From Bacteroidales bacterium (GTDB lineage Bacteria; Bacteroidota; Bacteroidia; Bacteroidales; Dysgonomonadaceae): a stretch of DNA of 11,012 nt. Numbering within the stretch: position 1 is the stretch's first letter; every line of letters starts with the position of its first letter. The notes beneath the pieces were generated by a model that saw only the letters and a program-made list of their open reading frames with translations, made no database searches and was not told where the DNA came from. A program made the translations under genes and the position numbers. Positions 6,514-11,012 of this stretch are shown piece by piece. The stretch covers positions 1-11,012 of the forward strand of contig JAAYTC010000389.1 of NCBI GenBank assembly GCA_012518155.1, in the 5' to 3' direction.

Positions 6514-6534
6514 CCGTACAAAAGTTTTGTATGG
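6514..6534 (+). promoter_or_regulatory. hairpin upstream of the DUF488 gene
   Basis: CCGTACAA (6514-6521) pairs with TTGTATGG (6527-6534), with one G-T wobble and a 5-nt loop. CAGT/ACTG at 6510-6513 and 6540-6543 can add an outer stem. No U-run follows, so it is not a typical intrinsic terminator. It lies between the long palindrome and the DUF488 gene. The rest of 6535-6631 shows no convincing promoter match. Confidence 0.4.
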
Positions 6535-6631
6535 AAGGAACTGAAAACATAGCGGATCGATATACGTTATAATAAGGTCAACCAATTCAATGAACGTGCC
6601 GGAGGGAACAGCGGCTCAAAACATGAATAGT

Positions 6632-6973
6632 ATGATCCAAATCAAACGTGTATATGAACAAAGGGGCGAGGAAGATGGTTATCGAATATTGATAGACCGG
6701 CTTTGGCCCCGCGGTGTCTCGAAAGAAAAGGCGGGGGTGGATCTTTGGTTGAAAGAGATCGCCCCTTCCACAGAGTTGCGAAAATGGTACGGGCACGACC
6801 CCGAGAAATGGGACGAGTTCAAAAAACGATACCGGAAGGAGCTTGCCGATAATAAAGAACTTATAAAACAGATCGCCGATCTTGAAAAAGAGCACGGTAA
6901 AGTGACGTTGCTCTTCGCGGCCAAGGAGAAAGAGTACTCCCAAGCGGTCGTGTTGATCGATTTGTTAAAATAA
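6632..6973 (+). CDS. DUF488 family protein
   Basis: This small soluble protein of about 113 residues has the DUF488 (YeaO-like) hallmark IQIKRVYEQ..DGYRILIDRLWPRGVSKEKA, then DLWLKEIAPSTELRKWYGHDPEKW and FKKRYRKEL, ending in VTLLFAAKEKEYSQAVVLIDLL. Molecular function is not established for the family. The frame is open back to an ATG at 6590 and another at 6623. The family normally begins at MIxIKRVY, so Met at 6632 is chosen (6623 would add three residues). The gene is 14 bp upstream of the cation symporter, so the two are probably co-transcribed. Nothing in the sequence links their activities directly. Confidence 0.88.
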   Translation: MIQIKRVYEQRGEEDGYRILIDRLWPRGVSKEKAGVDLWLKEIAPSTELRKWYGHDPEKWDEFKKRYRKELADNKELIKQIADLEKEHGKVTLLFAAKEKEYSQAVVLIDLLK

Positions 6974-6987
6974 ACTCCAAAAGAAAC

Positions 6988-8295
6988 ATGAGAGGACTCC
7001 CGTTGCATTGGAAGATCGTCATTGGCATGGCACTGGGAATTTTGTTTGGGCTACTAATGACGCTTTTCAGCTGCGGAAAAGAGTTAGTGAACGACTGGAT
7101 CGCCCCGTTCGGGGTAATTTTCATCCGGTTATTGAAGTTAATCGCCATCCCGTTAATATTCACGTCGCTCGTGAAAGGGATATCCGACCTGAAAGACATT
7201 TCAAGCTTCAAGCACATCGGGATTCGTACCGTGATCCTTTATATTAGCACCACCATCATCGCCATCACCATCGGGCTGTTGCTCGTGAACACGATCCAAC
7301 CCGGCGAAGGCATGTCGCGAGAAACCGTGGAACAGCTAACGGTCACTTACGCCTCAGACGAGACCATCACTTCTAACATACGCGCGGCCATCACGCATGA
7401 GCCTAAACCGCTCGACTTCTTGGTGGACATGGTGCCGGATAATATATTTACCGCGTTCGGCAACAACTCGCTGATGCTGCAGGTTATTTTCTTCTCGATT
7501 ATCTTCGGGATTTGCATGCTACTCATTTCCCACGATAAGGCGAGGCCGGTTAGCCTACTCATCGACGGCTTGAACGAGATTATCCTAAAAATGGTGAACC
7601 TTATCATGCAGATCGCCCCCTTCGCGGTGTTTGCCCTCTTGGCGCAAATAATTGCCAATACCGACAACATGGAGATCTTGGTAAAGTTGCTCAATTACGG
7701 GATGACCGTGCTGCTGGGATTAATCGCTATGATCGCCTTTTACGTGATAGTGGTCTACTTCTACACGGGCCGGTCGCCCAAATGGTTCTTAAGCGGGATA
7801 GCCCCGGCCCAGTTATTGGGCTTTTCCACCAGCTCAAGCGCGGCCACGTTGCCCGTCACCATGGAGCGAGTAACTGATCATCTGGGAGTGGACAACGAAG
7901 TGTCGAGTTTCGTCCTGCCCGTGGGTGCCACGGTCAACATGGACGGCACGAGCCTCTACCAAGCCGTGGCAGCAGTCTTTATTGCACAAGCCCTGCATAT
8001 CCCACTGGATTTCGGTGATCAGCTCACCATCGTCCTAACCGCCCTGTTAGCGTCCATCGGCTCTGCTGCCGTACCCGGAGCAGGCATGGTGATGCTGGTC
8101 ATCGTGCTGGAATCGATCGGAATCCCGGCCGATAAACTGGCCATCGGAATCGCGCTGATTTTCGCGATCGACCGCCCGCTGGATATGTGTCGTACCGTCA
8201 TCAATATCACGGGCGATGCCATGGTATCGGTTGTCGTGGGAAAATCACTCGGGAAATTGCATCCAAGCGACACACCGGACCAGTTAAATAGGTAA
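6988..8295 (+). CDS. dicarboxylate/amino acid:cation symporter (Glt/DAACS family)
   Basis: This 435-residue inner-membrane secondary transporter belongs to the SDF family (PF00375), which imports acidic amino acids or dicarboxylates with Na+ or H+. It has the eight-helix plus two-hairpin layout. The serine-rich HP1 loop is GFSTSSSAATLP, helix 7 carries N317-MDGT (sodium-site motif), HP2 is ASIGSAAVPGAG and helix 8 is DRPLDMCRTVINITGD. Helix 8 keeps Asp399, Arg402, Thr403, Asn406 and Asp410, which match GltPh Asp394, Arg397, Thr398, Asn401 and Asp405. The Asp/Arg pair favours aspartate or glutamate over C4-dicarboxylates such as succinate. The substrate is an inference from these residues. It follows DUF488 by 14 bp. 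After its stop an in-frame 13-codon open tail (8296-8334) ends in a second stop. Confidence 0.93.
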   Translation: MRGLPLHWKIVIGMALGILFGLLMTLFSCGKELVNDWIAPFGVIFIRLLKLIAIPLIFTSLVKGISDLKDISSFKHIGIRTVILYISTTIIAITIGLLLVNTIQPGEGMSRETVEQLTVTYASDETITSNIRAAITHEPKPLDFLVDMVPDNIFTAFGNNSLMLQVIFFSIIFGICMLLISHDKARPVSLLIDGLNEIILKMVNLIMQIAPFAVFALLAQIIANTDNMEILVKLLNYGMTVLLGLIAMIAFYVIVVYFYTGRSPKWFLSGIAPAQLLGFSTSSSAATLPVTMERVTDHLGVDNEVSSFVLPVGATVNMDGTSLYQAVAAVFIAQALHIPLDFGDQLTIVLTALLASIGSAAVPGAGMVMLVIVLESIGIPADKLAIGIALIFAIDRPLDMCRTVINITGDAMVSVVVGKSLGKLHPSDTPDQLNR

Positions 8296-8379
8296 TTCAA
8301 GCTTCACGTGCTCGACATGTACAACTTCAACAAGTAATCTCGTACGCGCTTACACCTTAACAAGAAGGGACTTTCCGTC

Positions 8380-10536
8380 ATGAAATATCAACATATTCTC
8401 CTGCTTTTCACGGCTCTTGTTTCTTGCCTCACTGTCGCGGCGCGAGGCTCTACTTTTGAACTAAATGAACACCCTGATCTCCTCCAAAAAGAAAAACCAA
8501 CTCCCCTAAACCGGAGAGACTCCGTATCTTTGCGCGACCAAGGTTTTCCGATTATCCACTCGGGAGGCTTCCTCGTGCAGGCGAACGACTCTTCTTTCCT
8601 CTTGGAGGAGCTGGTGGTGAGCGCGTACCATATCGATTCTCGTTTGAGCCGGGTACCGGGAAGCATCTCCGTACTCTCGGGCGAGGAGATCCGGGTGGGC
8701 GATGCGAACAACTTTGCCCACGTCCTCCACGCCATACCGGGCATCTACATGCATAGCGGCACGTACGCTACCAGCCGTATCATTATCCGGGGCGTGGGCA
8801 GCCGCACGCCTTATAACACCAACCGTATAAAATCGTACCTCAACGATATCCCCATCACCTCGTCCGATGGGATCTCTTCACCGGAGGACGTCGACCTGCT
8901 GGACATCAGCCGGATGGAGGTGATCAAGGGGCCGGCATCGGCTCTCTACGGTTCGGGACTGGGTGGGAACATCAACCTGTATACTCCCTCCGTGGCCCGT
9001 ACCACCTTACAGGCAACGTTGCAGCACGGGAGCTTTAATACCACGAAGGCGGCCGCGGGCGGAAGTTGGCACAAGGGCGAGTTTGGCTTGTGGGGAAACC
9101 TGTCGCACGTTCATTCGGACGGTTTTCGAGAGAATAACCTATTCAAACGCACCTCCCTGCTCTCGTCTGGTTCATGGAAGCAACCCGCCTACACGCTGGA
9201 GTACACGGTGCTGCTGATGGACCTGGAGGCAGGCATCCCGAGTTCCATCGGAAAGACGCTCTACGAGACGAATCCACGGGCGGCCGCGGCAAACTGGAAC
9301 GAAGTGAAAGGATTCAAGGCGTACCGACGAGCCATCGGCGGCATCACGTTGACAAATCGATTCTCGAACCGGTGGGATAACCGGTTGACCCTCTTCGGGA
9401 GGGGGACCGACAGCTACGAGCGGCGGCCATTCAATAATTTGGACGACGGCACGTCGGGAGGCGGCCTCCGCGAGAAGCTCACGTATCACGGCGACCGGTG
9501 GGACGCGCTGTTGGGCTTGGAGTGGATGAGCGACGCGTACCGCTGGGAGATGGAACTGGAGGGCGATCTGATCAACAAGAACAGGGAAAGACGGAACCAC
9601 ACGAACCTCTTCGGGATGGTGTACTGGCGGCCCAACGACCGGTGGAATGTCTCGTTGGGGGGCGCGACGAACAAGGTGGATTACCGGTTAACAGACCTGT
9701 TCTCGAAGAATGGAAACCAAAGCGGGAGCCGCTCTTTTCCGATGATTTTTTCACCGCGCCTTGGAGTAAACTACGCACCCTCCTCCGGGCTGGCACTCTA
9801 TGCCTCGGCGGGACACGGCTTCTCGATGCCTTCTCCCGAGGAGACGCTCCTTCCCGAGGGGGATATCAACGAATCACTAAAACCGGAACAGGGCATGCAG
9901 TACGAGGCGGGCATCCGCTTGAGCTTGTTCAATAACGCCACGGGGCTGGAGGCCGCGGTGTATCGGATCGACCTGGACGACCTGCTGGTGACCAAACGGG
10001 TGACCGAAGATATCTTCACGGGGATCAACGCGGGACGAACCCGCCACACCGGCGTGGAGCCGACACTGCAGCAACGGTTATTTCAACTTCCGTCGTTTCC
10101 CGGCACCCTTCATCTGAGTGCCAACTATACCTATTCACGAAATAAATTCATCGATTTCGAGGAGGATGGCAATGTCTATGATGGTAACCGGCTTCCCGGT
10201 GTTCCTTCCACCATGGCCAGGGGAACCCTTCAATGGCGTCCACTGCCTTTGGTGCAGGTTGAAGCGCGCCTGCAGCACGTCGGCCCGCAATATATCGACG
10301 ATGCCAACACGGTGAAGAACGAGCCGTACTCGCTGTGCGACCTGAAAGCGTCATACCTTATTCCTACACCCTCGATGGGCGAATTTGAACTCTTCGCCGG
10401 GGTAAACAATATTACTAACACCCACTACTCCCCCATGCTCACGGTCAACGCGCTCGCTTTTGGTAACGCCGAACCCCGCTACTATTACCCCGGCATGTCA
10501 CGTCACTATTACGCTGGGGTTAATTGGAAGTTTTAA
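8380..10536 (+). CDS. TonB-dependent outer membrane receptor
   Basis: This 718-residue outer-membrane beta-barrel takes up a ligand, often an iron chelate, using energy from TonB/ExbBD. An N-terminal signal peptide (about residues 1-21) contains the core ILLLFTALVS. A non-conserved linker of about 50 residues follows, then a TonB-box-like LEELVVSA (75-82). The plug domain (about 85-200) has PGSISVLSGEEI, IIIRGVGSR and MEVIKGPASALYGSGLGGNINLYTP. The barrel occupies the rest and ends in aromatic HYYAGVNWKF. There is no carboxypeptidase-regulatory-like N-terminal domain and no adjacent SusD gene, so it is not a SusC glycan receptor. The closest class appears to be FecA/FepA-like siderophore receptors, but the substrate cannot be fixed. 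It begins 84 bp after the symporter gene with no clear promoter or Fur box in between. Confidence 0.92.
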   Translation: MKYQHILLLFTALVSCLTVAARGSTFELNEHPDLLQKEKPTPLNRRDSVSLRDQGFPIIHSGGFLVQANDSSFLLEELVVSAYHIDSRLSRVPGSISVLSGEEIRVGDANNFAHVLHAIPGIYMHSGTYATSRIIIRGVGSRTPYNTNRIKSYLNDIPITSSDGISSPEDVDLLDISRMEVIKGPASALYGSGLGGNINLYTPSVARTTLQATLQHGSFNTTKAAAGGSWHKGEFGLWGNLSHVHSDGFRENNLFKRTSLLSSGSWKQPAYTLEYTVLLMDLEAGIPSSIGKTLYETNPRAAAANWNEVKGFKAYRRAIGGITLTNRFSNRWDNRLTLFGRGTDSYERRPFNNLDDGTSGGGLREKLTYHGDRWDALLGLEWMSDAYRWEMELEGDLINKNRERRNHTNLFGMVYWRPNDRWNVSLGGATNKVDYRLTDLFSKNGNQSGSRSFPMIFSPRLGVNYAPSSGLALYASAGHGFSMPSPEETLLPEGDINESLKPEQGMQYEAGIRLSLFNNATGLEAAVYRIDLDDLLVTKRVTEDIFTGINAGRTRHTGVEPTLQQRLFQLPSFPGTLHLSANYTYSRNKFIDFEEDGNVYDGNRLPGVPSTMARGTLQWRPLPLVQVEARLQHVGPQYIDDANTVKNEPYSLCDLKASYLIPTPSMGEFELFAGVNNITNTHYSPMLTVNALAFGNAEPRYYYPGMSRHYYAGVNWKF

Positions 10537-10547
10537 CCTTTAGCCCC

Positions 10548-10581
10548 GTCCGCAATCGGACAAGAGGGTTCGGAATCGGAC
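10548..10581. promoter_or_regulatory. two palindromic enhancer-like sites 20 bp apart
   Basis: GTCCGCAATCGGAC (10548-10561) is a perfect palindrome, with 5-bp arms around a 4-bp centre. GTTCGGAATCGGAC (10568-10581) matches it at 12 of 14 positions with one arm mismatch. Centres are 20 bp apart, about two helical turns. They lie about 78 and 98 bp upstream of the start predicted from the downstream sigma-54 site, where NtrC-type activators usually bind. The activator gene is not in the window. Confidence 0.65.
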
Positions 10582-10626
10582 ACCACAATCATCCCGTAAT
10601 AACTCATAATCAATATTTTAAATTTA

Positions 10627-10641
10627 TGGCACGTGCTTTGT
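10627..10641 (+). promoter_or_regulatory. probable sigma-54 (RpoN) promoter of the efflux adaptor gene
   Basis: TGGCACG-TGCT-TTGT matches the RpoN consensus TGGCACG-N4-TTGC with exact spacing. The only deviation is T in place of the -12 C. With GG at -25/-24 the transcript would start near 10653, giving a leader of about 82 nt before the ATG at 10735. The AT-rich 10591-10626 stretch separates it from the two enhancer-like palindromes. An inverted repeat CTTTGT/ACAAAG (10636-10641, 10654-10659) straddles the start region. Confidence 0.68.
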
Positions 10642-10734
10642 TTCTATTATAACACAAAGTAACGGGGTCGGGAAATATGCAAAAACAACGCTGTCTACAG
10701 TTCTCTACCCACACACAAAAAATAGTAACGTTCT

Positions 10735-11012
10735 ATGGATAGAAAAATTCCCAAAGAGGTGCTTCGATCAGAAAAAAGGAAGCGATGGATGAAGACCGGT
10801 GCCATTATTCTTGGTTCCGTCGGCGTAATCGCGCTCATCATCTTCCTGCTGCGCGACAGCATTTCACTCGATAACCTGCAACTCTCCTCGGTGGACAAGG
10901 GCAGCATCGAGGTCTCGGTGAGCGCGTCGGGAAAAGTGGTGCCCGCTTTCGAGGAGACGGTGATCGCTCCCATCGAAAGCCGCATCGTGAAAGTGTTCAA
11001 AAAGGCGGGGGA
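10735..11012 (+). CDS. HlyD/MacA-type efflux periplasmic adaptor, cut by the right edge
   Basis: From the ATG at 10735 the frame is open to the window end (92 codons plus 2 bases). A short basic cytoplasmic N-terminus (MDRKIPKEVLRSEKRKRWMK) precedes one membrane anchor (TGAIILGSVGVIALIIFLL). Then comes the start of a membrane-fusion domain: VDKGSIEVSVSASGKVVPAFEETVIAPIESRIVKVFKKAG. The SxSGxVxP..E..V.API.S.I..V pattern is that of the first beta-barrel/lipoyl strands in HlyD, MacA and RND adaptors. Such proteins bridge an inner-membrane ABC or RND pump to a TolC-like channel. The sigma-54 promoter upstream suggests regulation by an activator responding to a specific stress. The partner pump genes would be expected downstream, outside the window, so the subtype is unresolved. 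Confidence 0.85.
   Translation, partial: MDRKIPKEVLRSEKRKRWMKTGAIILGSVGVIALIIFLLRDSISLDNLQLSSVDKGSIEVSVSASGKVVPAFEETVIAPIESRIVKVFKKAG

Noticed and set aside
8525..8532. TATCTTTG, an exact -7 box match inside the TonB receptor gene
   Set aside because: It lies within coding sequence, has no TTG element at the right distance, and a transcript from it would lack the signal peptide and any nearby good start codon.

Overview
The window looks like a chromosomal segment of a member of the Bacteroidota, most likely order Bacteroidales. The arginine decarboxylase is of the Bacteroides type (same N-terminal MRKWRIEDSEELYNI). Two promoter-like sites match the Bacteroidetes -7 consensus TAnnTTTG, starts lack strong Shine-Dalgarno sequences, and two lipoproteins end their signal peptides in ASC. 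Most genes are moderately GC-rich. Genus and species cannot be read from this sequence.

Layout, left to right. (1) At the left edge the minus strand carries the first 31 codons of a lipoprotein gene that runs out of the window. A 441-bp divergent intergenic region follows, with five and a half copies of a 25-bp tandem repeat, an AT-rich inverted repeat, a TAnnTTTG promoter and a leader hairpin. It leads into speA, biosynthetic arginine decarboxylase. (2) speA converges, with a 15-bp gap, on a minus-strand zinc-type cation diffusion facilitator. (3) Divergent from that exporter is an AT-rich two-gene MNT/HEPN toxin-antitoxin module, apparently leaderless, whose genes overlap by 4 bp (ATGA). 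(4) Fourteen bases later comes a lipoprotein oligopeptidase B. (5) A roughly 320-bp gap holds a 163-bp nested palindrome that resembles a MITE or a large structured RNA. (6) Next is a DUF488 gene closely followed by a glutamate/aspartate-type cation symporter (probable operon), then a TonB-dependent outer membrane receptor. (7) The right edge holds a probable sigma-54 promoter with two palindromic enhancer sites 20 bp apart, driving a truncated HlyD/MacA-type efflux adaptor.

Functionally this is mostly housekeeping and envelope biology: polyamine synthesis, metal export, peptide degradation, amino acid uptake, outer-membrane uptake and the start of an efflux operon. The accessory parts are the HEPN/MNT module and the palindromic element. 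I do not see a clear, wholly new multi-gene system. The strongest non-gene signals are the sigma-54/enhancer architecture, the 163-bp palindrome and the 25-bp repeat array.
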